Assembly: GCA_016705545.1 (NCBI GenBank)
Contig: JADIYA010000001.1
Span: forward strand, 186,001 to 250,000
Direction of reading: 5' to 3'
DNA length: 64,000 bases
Source of the DNA: Flavobacteriales bacterium
GTDB taxonomy: Bacteria; Bacteroidota; Bacteroidia; Flavobacteriales_F; PHOS-HE28
The translations under genes were made by a program, and so were the position numbers. Positions 25,498 to 33,425 of the stretch are shown piece by piece. The notes beneath the pieces are model-generated. The model worked only from the letters and a program-made list of their open reading frames with translations. It had not been told where the DNA came from and did not search any database. Each line of letters starts with the position of its first letter. The first letter of the stretch is position 1.

Positions 25498-25962
25498 TCA
25501 GAAGCGGAAGTGGCTGAAGGCCTTGTTCGCCTCGGCCATCTTGTGGATCTCTTCCTTCTTCTTGAATGCGGCACCTTCCTCCTTGCTGGCCGCGAGGATC
25601 TCGTTGGCGAGCTTCTGCGCCATGCTGCGCTCATTACGGCCGCGCGCATAGCCGATCAGCCACTTCATGGCCAGGCTCTTCTTGCGCTCCTCGCGCACCT
25701 GTTGGGGAATCTGGAAATTGGCACCCCCGACACGGCGGCTGCGCACTTCCACCTGAGGTGTCACGTTGGTGAGGGCTTTGCGGAAGATCTCCAAGCCATC
25801 CTCACCGCTCTTCTCAGCCACGATGTCGATGGCGTTGTAGAAGATGTCCAACGACTTGCTCTTCTTGCCGTCGTACATCAGGTTGTTCACGAACTTGGTC
25901 ACCTGCTCGTCGCCGAACTTGGGATCGGGGAGCGTGGTGTGCTTGACTGCTTTCTTGCGCAT
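25498..25962 (-). CDS. rpsG: 30S ribosomal protein S7
   Basis: This encodes 154 residues. Typical segments are LPDPKFGDEQVTKFVNNLMY, NVTPQVEVRSRRVGGANFQI and the KWLIGYARGRNERSMAQKLA helix, with the ending EANKAFSHFRF. S7 initiates head assembly and lines the E site. It is the second gene of the str block. Confidence 0.97.
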   Translation of the reverse strand: MRKKAVKHTTLPDPKFGDEQVTKFVNNLMYDGKKSKSLDIFYNAIDIVAEKSGEDGLEIFRKALTNVTPQVEVRSRRVGGANFQIPQQVREERKKSLAMKWLIGYARGRNERSMAQKLANEILAASKEEGAAFKKKEEIHKMAEANKAFSHFRF

Positions 25963-25987
25963 GTTCCTGTTCCTTTTCCGTTAGCGC

Positions 25988-26386
<399 letters not shown>

Positions 26387-26445
26387 GAGGTGCTTTCGGC
26401 TTGACTGTCAGGCGTTTCCGTGTTTTTCTGGCGGAAAACGGGCTG

Positions 26446-26475
26446 CGAAAGTAGCGGAACCGTGTTTCCCACCAA
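26446..26475 (-). promoter_or_regulatory. Promoter of the ribosomal superoperon
   Basis: On the minus strand a -33 TTG (26475-26473) is followed after exactly 19 bases by TACTTTCG (26453-26446). This fits the two-part Bacteroidota promoter (TTTG, 19-21 bases, TAnnTTTG). It lies 59 bases upstream of the rpsL ATG. No second clear box was seen between here and rplQ. Confidence 0.7.
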
Positions 26476-26665
26476 CTCGTGTTCATGGAATTTTCTTCAA
26501 GGGCTGAGGGCGATTGGCCTGCTGCCGGTTGTCCCGCATCGAAATCAAACCGACATAAACACCTATTAATCATGCTTTTAATTATCATATGAACCGACTA
26601 ACGCAGCTCAATCCATGACATCCGTTTCAAGTCGGATCGGAGTGATTCGGCTTAATTCTCAGACC

Positions 26666-26673
26666 TATCTTTG
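26666..26673 (+). promoter_or_regulatory. Promoter box TATCTTTG for the Fic-like gene
   Basis: This is an exact TAnnTTTG match 19 bases upstream of the ATG at 26693, at the edge of the AT-rich intergenic stretch. No convincing -33 element was found. Confidence 0.5.
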
Positions 26674-26692
26674 TTCGAATCATTTGATCTGA

Positions 26693-27688
26693 ATGGACGT
26701 CGCCAGCATCACCTATTATTCCATCAGCCCCCGCATCCTTGGCTTGTTGGGTCGAATCCACGAGCAACTCGGGCAGGTTGAAGCGCGCCACTTGGAACTG
26801 CCTCCGGCCGACATGGGCAAAGCGTACCGCGCCAGCATCGTCCACGCCACGCTGGCCATCGAGGGCGGGCAACTCGCCCCCTTGCCCGTTGCCGCGCTCG
26901 CCGAGGACCATACGGCCAGCACCCAGGGACCTGCTGCTTTGGAAGCCTTGAACACACACCGGTCCTATGACCTGCTCGCCTCGCTCGATCCATTCACAGA
27001 TCATGACCTGCGCCATGCCCACGGGGTGCTCATGCACGGCTTAGCCGTCGATGCCGGGCATTACCGCAGCGGCCCCATGGAGGTCTTCTATGGCGACCCT
27101 CAGCCCTTGCGAACAGCATCGGCCAAAGGCCTGCCCGTGGCCGTACAGGAATTGTTGCGCTATGCGGAGGAAGATGATTTCCCGCCGCTCATCATCAGTT
27201 GCGTACTGCACTTCGGCTTGATCTACCTGCGGCCCTTCAGCGCTGGCAATGGAAGACTCGCCCGTTTGTGGCAGCGGGCCTTGCTCATGCGCCATTGGCC
27301 CGTTTTCGCCTATTTGCCCACGGAAGCGTTCATCCATCGGCGCGAACCGGCCTATCACGCAGCCCTCGACTATGCCGATCGCCGCGGCGATTGCGGCGGC
27401 TTCATCGTTTACCTGCTCGAACGCATCGAGGAAGCGCTAGAAGAACTGCTCGCCGCGCGCGATCCCGTGAGCAACTCCCACGACCGCATTACTTCGTTCC
27501 TTCTTCAAAGGCAACATGGCACCGGTAAAGAACAACCATTCCGCCGCAAGGACTACATGGATTTCCACCCATGGCTGAGCACCGCCACGGCAACGCGTGA
27601 CCTGAAAGTGGCCCTCAGCGCGGGATTACTAGGCGCAGAAGGCAGCGGACGAAGCGTGCGTTACAGCAGTGCCGTCGTGAAGAGATAG
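26693..27688 (+). CDS. Fic-fold protein with degenerate catalytic motif
   Basis: This encodes 331 residues without a signal peptide. Fic enzymes transfer AMP or other phosphate-containing groups to hydroxyl side chains, using the motif HxFx(D/E)GNGRxxR. Here the motif at residues 180-191 reads RPFSAGNGRLAR: the catalytic His is Arg180 and the acidic metal-ligand position is Ala184. The nucleotide-binding GNGRxxR is kept. An inhibitory (S/T)xxxE(G/N) motif is present near the N-terminus (TLAIEG, residues 53-58), as in self-inhibited Fic proteins. The C-terminal 70 or so residues resemble a winged-helix domain (DRITSFLLQRQ, ATRDLKVALSAGLL). The protein may be a non-AMPylating nucleotide-binding regulator, or its chemistry may have changed. 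No antitoxin partner gene is adjacent. Confidence 0.85.
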   Translation: MDVASITYYSISPRILGLLGRIHEQLGQVEARHLELPPADMGKAYRASIVHATLAIEGGQLAPLPVAALAEDHTASTQGPAALEALNTHRSYDLLASLDPFTDHDLRHAHGVLMHGLAVDAGHYRSGPMEVFYGDPQPLRTASAKGLPVAVQELLRYAEEDDFPPLIISCVLHFGLIYLRPFSAGNGRLARLWQRALLMRHWPVFAYLPTEAFIHRREPAYHAALDYADRRGDCGGFIVYLLERIEEALEELLAARDPVSNSHDRITSFLLQRQHGTGKEQPFRRKDYMDFHPWLSTATATRDLKVALSAGLLGAEGSGRSVRYSSAVVKR

Positions 27689-27807
27689 GGCACGACCTGC
27701 TATTGAAGAAGTCTGCTCAAGCAGGTTCCGGGTCATCAAGAAGCGCAGGCAGAATTTGTTCCTGGCCCTGTGAAGAACTCGCTCCCTGACCGCGTATGCA
27801 CCGATCC

Positions 27808-27815
27808 TACCTTCG
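27808..27815 (+). promoter_or_regulatory. Promoter box TACCTTCG that decides the helicase start
   Basis: TACCTTCG lies 7 bases before the ATG at 27823. An alternative in-frame ATG at 27796 would lie upstream of this box, so the 27823 start is preferred if the box is the true promoter. Confidence 0.5.
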
Positions 27816-27822
27816 GCGCCTC

Positions 27823-30237
27823 ATGAACTACCTCGACGGCCTGAACACCGCGCAGCGCGCCGCCGTGGAGGCCACCGAGGGTCCCATGATGGTGATCGCC
27901 GGCGCGGGCAGCGGCAAGACGCGCGTGCTCACCGTGCGCATCGCGCACCTGATGGCGGCCAAGGGCGTTGACCCCTTCCGCATCCTCGCGCTCACTTTCA
28001 CCAACAAGGCCGCGCGAGAGATGAAGGAGCGGATCGCGAAGATCCTCGGGCCGCAGAGCGGCGAGGCCCGCAACCTGTGGATGGGCACCTTCCACAGTGT
28101 GTTCGCGAGGATCCTGCGCATCGAAGCGGACAAACTCGGCTACCCGAAGGACTTCACGATCTACGACACCGACGATAGCCGCAGCGTGATCAAGGGCATA
28201 GTGAAGGAGTGGCAACTGGACGACAAGCTTTACAAGCCGAACCAGGTGCATGCGCGCATCAGCATCGCGAAGAACAACCTGATCGGTCCGTTGGAGTACC
28301 TGGCCAATGGAGAGCTCATGGCCGGTGACGCCGCCGTGGGCCGCGAGCGGATGGGCGAATTGTACAAGGCTTACGCCGAGCGCTGCTTCCGTTCAGGCGC
28401 CATGGACTTCGACGACCTGCTCTACAACACCGCGCTGCTCTTCCGCGATCATCCCGATGCGATGGTGAAGTACCAGAGCCGCTTCCAGTACCTGCTGGTG
28501 GACGAGTACCAGGACACCAACGCCGTTCAGTACAGCATCGTGAAGACACTGGCCGCACGCCACGAGAACATCACCGTAGTGGGCGACGACAGCCAGAGCA
28601 TCTACGCCTTCCGCGGAGCGAACATCCAGAACATCCTCAACTTCCGCAGCGACTACGCCGACCACAAGCTCTTCAAGCTGGAGCAGAACTACCGCAGCAC
28701 CAAGACCATCGTGGGCGCGGCCAATTCGCTCATCGAGAAGAACAAGGACCAGATCCACAAGACCATCTGGACCGACAACGGCGAGGGCGACAAGATCAAG
28801 GTGCATCGCTCGCTGAGCGACAACGAGGAAGGCGCCTTCGTGGCCCACAGCATCTTCGAGACCAAGATGCACCGCCAGGTGCCGAACAAGGGCTTCGCGA
28901 TCCTGTACCGCACCAACGCGCAGAGCCGCAGCATGGAGGAAGCGCTGCGCAAGCTCAACATCCCCTATCGCATCTACGGCGGCCTCAGCTTCTACCAGCG
29001 CAAGGAGATCAAGGACCTGATCAGCTACTTCCGCCTCGTATGCAATCCGCGCGATGAAGAGGCCCTGAAGCGCGTAATCAACTACCCTGCGCGAGGCATC
29101 GGACAGACAACGGTCGATAAGCTCGTGGTGGCCGCCACTGCGAAGCAGATGCCCATCTGGGATTTGATCCTGCAGCATCTGCAAGAACTCGATGTGCACG
29201 GTGGCACGCGCAAGGCCATCGCTGATTTCGTGCTCATGATCCAAGCTTTCCAAGCGCAGCTGCCCACGCACAGCGCGGCCGTGCTGGGTGAGGAAATCGC
29301 ACGCCGGACCGGCATCCTGAAGGACCTCTTCGCGGACAAGACGCCCGAGGGCGTGAGCCGCTACGAGAACATCATGGAGCTGATTGCCGGCATGAAGGAG
29401 TTCAGCGATGCGCAGGCCGAAGGCACCGACGTGCCACGCACGCTGAGCGATTTCCTCATCGATGTGGCCCTGCTCACCGATGCGGACAACGAGGACCCGA
29501 ACGACAATGACCGCGTGAGCCTGATGACCATCCACAGCGCGAAGGGCCTCGAGTTCCAGTACGTGCATGTGGTGGGTTTGGAAGAGGACCTCTTCCCCAA
29601 CACGCTGTCGATGCAGAGCCGCGCCGACCTCGAAGAGGAGCGTCGCCTTTTCTACGTGGCCATCACTCGCGCCGAGAAGCGATGCACCCTGAGCTATGCG
29701 ATGAGCCGCTACAAATGGGGCAACCTAACTGCCAGCGAGCCCAGCCGCTTCATCGACGAGATCGACCCGAAATACCTGGAGATGCCACGGCAGGCCGAAC
29801 GGCCCGCGCTCTTCGGCGGCATAGACCGCAACACTCCACCGTGGGCGCGTAAGTCGGCACCGAGCGAACGAAGCGGCAACGACCAAGCATCACGACCCGT
29901 TTATGGACGCGAGCGCAGTGCACCCGGGATCGCGAAGGCAGCACCCTACGCCAAGCCCACACCCGCAACGCGAACACCGGCTTCCACCGAACCCGAGCGT
30001 AAGAACCTGAAGCGCATCAGCGCGAGTGGGACGCCCTTGCAAGCCACCAGCACCCTAGGGGGTCTTGTCCCCGACCTGCAAGAAGGCCAGACCGTGGAGC
30101 ACGAGCGCTTCGGCAAGGGCAAGGTGCTGAAGGTGGAAGGCAACGCTCCCGACCTGAAGGCCACGGTCTTCTTCCCTAGCGCGGGGCAGAAGCAATTGTT
30201 GCTGAGGTTCGCAAAGCTGACGGTGGTGGAGGGGTAA
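27823..30237 (+). CDS. UvrD/PcrA-type superfamily 1 DNA helicase
   Basis: This encodes 804 residues from the ATG at 27823. Superfamily 1A helicase motifs appear in order: the Q-motif region GLNTAQRAAVEA, Walker A GAGSGKTRVL near residue 27, motif Ia ILALTFTNKAAREMKERI, motif II LLVDEYQDTN, motif III VVGDDSQSIYAFRGA, motif IV LEQNYRSTK, motif V VSLMTIHSAKGLEFQYVHVV and motif VI ALTRAEKR-like VAITRAEKRC. The C-terminus carries the PcrA/UvrD tail (GQTVEHERFGKGKVLKVEG), which binds RNA polymerase in other species. The protein unwinds DNA 3' to 5' in repair and in removing proteins from DNA. A linker around residues 670-740 is Pro/Ala/Arg-rich. pcrA or uvrD would both be reasonable names. Confidence 0.94.
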   Translation: MNYLDGLNTAQRAAVEATEGPMMVIAGAGSGKTRVLTVRIAHLMAAKGVDPFRILALTFTNKAAREMKERIAKILGPQSGEARNLWMGTFHSVFARILRIEADKLGYPKDFTIYDTDDSRSVIKGIVKEWQLDDKLYKPNQVHARISIAKNNLIGPLEYLANGELMAGDAAVGRERMGELYKAYAERCFRSGAMDFDDLLYNTALLFRDHPDAMVKYQSRFQYLLVDEYQDTNAVQYSIVKTLAARHENITVVGDDSQSIYAFRGANIQNILNFRSDYADHKLFKLEQNYRSTKTIVGAANSLIEKNKDQIHKTIWTDNGEGDKIKVHRSLSDNEEGAFVAHSIFETKMHRQVPNKGFAILYRTNAQSRSMEEALRKLNIPYRIYGGLSFYQRKEIKDLISYFRLVCNPRDEEALKRVINYPARGIGQTTVDKLVVAATAKQMPIWDLILQHLQELDVHGGTRKAIADFVLMIQAFQAQLPTHSAAVLGEEIARRTGILKDLFADKTPEGVSRYENIMELIAGMKEFSDAQAEGTDVPRTLSDFLIDVALLTDADNEDPNDNDRVSLMTIHSAKGLEFQYVHVVGLEEDLFPNTLSMQSRADLEEERRLFYVAITRAEKRCTLSYAMSRYKWGNLTASEPSRFIDEIDPKYLEMPRQAERPALFGGIDRNTPPWARKSAPSERSGNDQASRPVYGRERSAPGIAKAAPYAKPTPATRTPASTEPERKNLKRISASGTPLQATSTLGGLVPDLQEGQTVEHERFGKGKVLKVEGNAPDLKATVFFPSAGQKQLLLRFAKLTVVEG

Positions 30238-30250
30238 GTGCCCACTTTCC

Positions 30251-30258
30251 TACTTTCG
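30251..30258 (+). promoter_or_regulatory. Promoter box TACTTTCG for DUF4290-murA
   Basis: TACTTTCG lies 73 bases upstream of the ATG at 30332, just after the helicase stop. It matches the TAnnTTYG pattern used elsewhere in this window. Confidence 0.45.
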
Positions 30259-30331
30259 TCCGCGCTGCCTATCGGCGGCCACCGCGCCCGAACTCCATCG
30301 GCGCCCCCTCGATCAATCGATTGACGCTCTC

Positions 30332-31018
30332 ATGATCAACGCCCCCTTCGATTACAATACCCAGCGCCCGCGCCTGATCATCCCTGAATACGGGCGGAAC
30401 GTTCAGCGCATGGTGGAGATGTGCATGGAGATGGACGACCGAGAGAAGCGCACGCGCTCCGCGAAAGCCATCATCCAAGTGATCGCCCGCCTGAATCCGC
30501 AACTGCGGATCAGCGACAACTTCGAGCGCACGCTCTGGGACCACCTGCACATCATGAGCGAGTTCAAGCTCGATGTGGATGCGCCATTCCCGAAGCCCAC
30601 GCCGGAGGAGCTGGAGAGCAAGCCCGCACGTGTGCCATACCCGCAAGGCGACATCAAGTATGGCCATTACGGCAAGATCGTGGAGCGCATGATCGCCCAA
30701 TGCGCAACGATGGAAGCGGGCGAGAAGCGCGATGCCTATGCCTTGCTGATCGCCAACCTGATGAAGCGCCAGTTCCTGGCTTGGAACCGCGACACCGTGC
30801 CCGACGGCGTGATCCTGAAGGACCTCGCGGACATGAGCGGCGGCAAGGTGCGCTTGGCGGCTGCCGCGCAATTAGCCAGCACGGATGCATTGCTGAGCAC
30901 CCAGCGCAACGGTCCGCGCAGTGAAGTGGATCCGCGTAAGGCCCGCTACGCCAATCAGGAAGGCGGCGGTGGCGGCGGCAAGAAGCGGCACCGGAAGAAG
31001 AGGAAGAACAGGTATTAG
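30332..31018 (+). CDS. DUF4290 domain-containing protein
   Basis: This encodes 228 residues with no signal peptide. It opens MINAPFDYNTQRPRLIIPEY and continues with GRNVQRMVEMCMEMDDREKR and FERTLWDHLHIMSEF, which I recognise as the Bacteroidota-specific DUF4290 family. The fold is probably helical. The C-terminal 20 residues are a Gly run followed by a Lys/Arg tail that could bind nucleic acid. The gene is directly upstream of murA, a linkage common in Flavobacteria, which hints at an envelope or growth-related role, but the function is unknown. Confidence 0.85.
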   Translation: MINAPFDYNTQRPRLIIPEYGRNVQRMVEMCMEMDDREKRTRSAKAIIQVIARLNPQLRISDNFERTLWDHLHIMSEFKLDVDAPFPKPTPEELESKPARVPYPQGDIKYGHYGKIVERMIAQCATMEAGEKRDAYALLIANLMKRQFLAWNRDTVPDGVILKDLADMSGGKVRLAAAAQLASTDALLSTQRNGPRSEVDPRKARYANQEGGGGGGKKRHRKKRKNRY

Positions 31019-31019
31019 G

Positions 31020-31148
31020 GGCTGAAGGTTGACCGCCTGCGCGAAGCGCTAAGGCGAGTTGAAGGTTGGTTGACCGTTGCGCCGACCCTCTGGTTCGACA
31101 TTCAAGGTTGAAGATTTTTGACGATTGGGGGTTGCCCAACCTTCAGCC
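31020..31148. repeat. 12-base inverted repeat in the DUF4290-murA spacer
   Basis: GGCTGAAGGTTG at 31020-31031 is perfectly complementary to CAACCTTCAGCC at 31137-31148. Between them are further GTTGAAGG and AGGTTGA words. The right arm is followed by CTTTCGATAGCGAAA, itself a small hairpin. This spacer of about 226 bases has no coding character and no clear promoter box. Confidence 0.5.
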
Positions 31149-31244
31149 TTTCGATAGCGAAACACAACGGCCTGTTAGTACCCCGGTGCCGTCGAAGGAA
31201 GAAAGGCGCCGCTCGCGTTCTTGCTTCGCGGCAACGCGAACAAC

Positions 31245-32549
31245 ATGAACAGTTTCCGGATCGAAGGCGGGCGACGGTTGAAAGGCGAACTGGTTCCGCA
31301 AGGAGCCAAGAACGAGGCACTGCAGATCCTTTGCGCCGTGCTGCTCACGGCCGAACCAATGACCATCAGCAACATCCCGGACATCGTGGATGTGAACAAG
31401 CTCATCGACCTGCTGAAGGCCATGGGCGTGGCCGTTGAAAAACTCGGGGCAGGCAGCTACCGCTTCCAAGCGAAGGATGTGAACCTCGAATTCTTCCTCG
31501 ATCCAGAGTACAAGCGCATGGGCGGCAGCTTGCGCGGCAGCGTGATGGTGGCCGGTCCTGCACTCGCGCGATTCGGTCGCGGCTACATCCCGTCACCCGG
31601 GGGTGACCGCATCGGCCGGCGCCGCATGGACACGCACTTCATCGGCTTCGAGCGCCTCGGTGCCGCCATCCGTTACGACGAGAAGGAAGGCTTCTTCCAT
31701 GCCGAAGCCAAGAAGCTGAAGGGCTGCTACATGCTGCTCGATGAAGCCAGCGTGACCGGCACGGCGAACATCATCATGGCCGCCACGCTCGCCGTGGGGC
31801 GCACCACCATCTTCAACGCCGCCTGCGAACCGTACATCCAGCAGCTCTGCCACATGCTGGTGCGCATGGGCGCCAGGATCCAGGGCATCGGCAGCAACCT
31901 GCTCCACATCGATGGCGTGAAAGAACTAGGCGGCACTGAGCACCGCATGCTGCCCGACATGATCGAGATCGGCTCCTTCATCGGCCTGGCCGCCCTCACG
32001 CGCAGTACGATCACCATCAAAGACACCGGCTACGACCACCTGGGCATCATCCCCGATGTGTTCCGCAAGCTGGGCATCGCCGTGATCCGCCAAGGCGACG
32101 ATATCCATGTGCCTGCCCAGGAGCATTACGAAATCGAGCCCTTCCTCGACGGCAGCAATCGCGTGATCAGCGACCATCCCTGGCCCGGCTTCACACCCGA
32201 CCTGCTCAGTATCGTACTGGTCACCGCCACGCAGGCCAGCGGGCATGTGCTCATCCACCAGAAGATGTTCGAGAGCCGCCTGTTCTTCACGGACAAACTG
32301 ATCGAGATGGGCGCCCAGATCACGCTCTGCGATCCCCACCGCGCACTGGTGATCGGCAAGGATTTCGAGCGGCCCCTGCGCGCCATCCGCATGACCAGCC
32401 CCGACATCCGCGCAGGTGTCTCGCTGCTAATAGCTGCCCTAAGTGCCGAGGGCGTGAGCACCATCGATCACATTGAGCAGATCCGCCGCGGCTACCAGGA
32501 CATCGAGGGAAGACTGAACGCCATCGGGGCTCGGATCGAAGTGGTGTGA
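31245..32549 (+). CDS. murA: UDP-N-acetylglucosamine 1-carboxyvinyltransferase (Asp-type active site)
   Basis: This encodes 434 residues from the ATG at 31245; an earlier in-frame TTG gives an atypical leader and is not used. MurA transfers enolpyruvate from PEP to UDP-GlcNAc in the first committed step of peptidoglycan synthesis. The start MNSFRIEGGRRLKGEL and the KNEALQILCA segment are typical. In the active-site loop the usual PGGC is PGGD (Asp121, followed by RIGRRRMDTH). The same Cys-to-Asp change makes chlamydial and mycobacterial MurA insensitive to fosfomycin. The C-terminal half has RVISDHPWPGFTPDL and the closing GYQDIEGRLNAIGARI. Confidence 0.95.
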   Translation: MNSFRIEGGRRLKGELVPQGAKNEALQILCAVLLTAEPMTISNIPDIVDVNKLIDLLKAMGVAVEKLGAGSYRFQAKDVNLEFFLDPEYKRMGGSLRGSVMVAGPALARFGRGYIPSPGGDRIGRRRMDTHFIGFERLGAAIRYDEKEGFFHAEAKKLKGCYMLLDEASVTGTANIIMAATLAVGRTTIFNAACEPYIQQLCHMLVRMGARIQGIGSNLLHIDGVKELGGTEHRMLPDMIEIGSFIGLAALTRSTITIKDTGYDHLGIIPDVFRKLGIAVIRQGDDIHVPAQEHYEIEPFLDGSNRVISDHPWPGFTPDLLSIVLVTATQASGHVLIHQKMFESRLFFTDKLIEMGAQITLCDPHRALVIGKDFERPLRAIRMTSPDIRAGVSLLIAALSAEGVSTIDHIEQIRRGYQDIEGRLNAIGARIEVV

Positions 32550-32672
32550 AACAAGGGCGAGAGGCAAGAGCATGAGGCTGGTCGCCCTTGCCTCCTGCAC
32601 CTGCCGACTGCTCATTCAATCAGCCTTCCCCTCCCGGCACGATCTTGGCTGGGCGCAGCGCCTTCACCCCCC

Positions 32673-32680
32673 TACTTTCG
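32673..32680 (+). promoter_or_regulatory. Promoter box TACTTTCG, 4 bases before the ATG
   Basis: TACTTTCG is followed by CCCC and the ATG at 32685. The spacing is identical to that at 2194, 37694 and 52379, suggesting a leaderless or near-leaderless message, and it supports the 32685 start over the ATG six codons later. Confidence 0.55.
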
Positions 32681-32684
32681 CCCC

Positions 32685-33263
32685 ATGAACCTCCGCTCCC
32701 TCATGTCCAAGACCCAGATCTTCTCTATTGCAGCCGTTGCGCTGCTTGCCGTTTATGGCTTCGCCTCGCGCAGCAGTGCCGACGAAGTGCAACAAGGCAA
32801 GGCCAAAGTGGGCACCGCCATCGGCGATAAGGCTCCCGAGCTGGCCTTCCACAACCCCGACAGCACCAAGGTGCTCAAACTCTCCGAGTTGAAAGGCAAA
32901 TACGTGCTCATCGATTTCTGGGCCAGCTGGTGCCGTCCTTGCCGCATGGAAAATCCGAACGTGGTTTCAGCCTACCAGAAATACACCAAGGCCAAATTCA
33001 ACGATGCCAAGGGCTTCGAAGTCTATAGCGTGAGCCTGGACCGCAGCCGCGACCAATGGAAACAGGCCATTGCACAGGACAACTTGATCTGGAAGTACCA
33101 CGTGAGTGACCTGAAGTTCTGGCAATCACAGGGTGCCCAACTCTATGGCGTAAGCTCCATCCCCATGAGCTTCCTCGTAGACCCCAATGGGATCATCATC
33201 GCGAAGAACCTGCGCGGCATGGCGCTGCACCAGGAACTGGACAAGCACGTGAAGAGCCTCTGA
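32685..33263 (+). CDS. TlpA/ResA-like thioredoxin-fold protein
   Basis: This encodes 192 residues. The N-terminus (KTQIFSIAAVALLAVYGFA) is a signal peptide or membrane anchor, so the domain faces the periplasm. The redoxin domain starts near residue 45 (AIGDKAPELAF). The redox motif is WCRPC with Cys83 and Cys86, and the cis-proline is Pro160 in SSIPMSF. Such proteins reduce disulfides, for example during cytochrome c maturation or oxidative repair; the partner is not shown by context. The gene is a single transcription unit with its own promoter box and terminator. Confidence 0.9.
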   Translation: MNLRSLMSKTQIFSIAAVALLAVYGFASRSSADEVQQGKAKVGTAIGDKAPELAFHNPDSTKVLKLSELKGKYVLIDFWASWCRPCRMENPNVVSAYQKYTKAKFNDAKGFEVYSVSLDRSRDQWKQAIAQDNLIWKYHVSDLKFWQSQGAQLYGVSSIPMSFLVDPNGIIIAKNLRGMALHQELDKHVKSL

Positions 33264-33282
33264 GGCTGCACTGCTTAACCTT

Positions 33283-33313
33283 ACGAAGCCCTCGGAAATC
33301 CCGGGGGCTTCGT
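33283..33313 (+). terminator. Terminator after the TlpA-like gene
   Basis: ACGAAGCCCTCGG pairs with CCGGGGGCTTCGT across AAAT. The hairpin shares a GCCCTCGG/CCGGGGGC core with the one after the M43 protease gene. There is no long U-tract, but a strong GC stem stands right after the gene. Confidence 0.6.
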
Positions 33314-33425
33314 GCGTAGAGGCGCTTGAATCCGTGTTGATTGCCCCTATGAGCCCACTTGGAAAGCTTCAATGATCCGACTAACGTTGTGGTGACGAAC
33401 CGTTCACCCAACCAACCCCAACCCA

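Larger units (their letters stand above)
26387..26692. other. 306-base intergenic region between rpsL and the Fic-like gene
   Basis: This is the longest gene-free stretch in the window and the only one above 300 bases. It holds the divergent promoters of the ribosomal superoperon (26446-26475) and of the Fic-like gene (26666-26673). The centre, around 26555-26620, is distinctly AT-rich compared with its surroundings (CCTATTAATCATGC, TTTTAATTATCATATG). I see no tRNA, small RNA fold or ORF with coding character in it. Confidence 0.6.

Noticed and set aside
26555..26620. AT-rich stretch as a possible replication origin or attachment site
   Set aside because: No DnaA-box cluster, integrase gene, tRNA gene or flanking direct repeats are visible.
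26693..27688. Fic-antitoxin (FicT/FicA) module
   Set aside because: No small antitoxin frame lies next to the gene; the inhibitory motif is inside the same protein.
27796..27822. Upstream ATG extending the UvrD-type helicase by nine residues
   Set aside because: The TACCTTCG box lies between this ATG and the one at 27823, and the added residues are not part of the helicase family.
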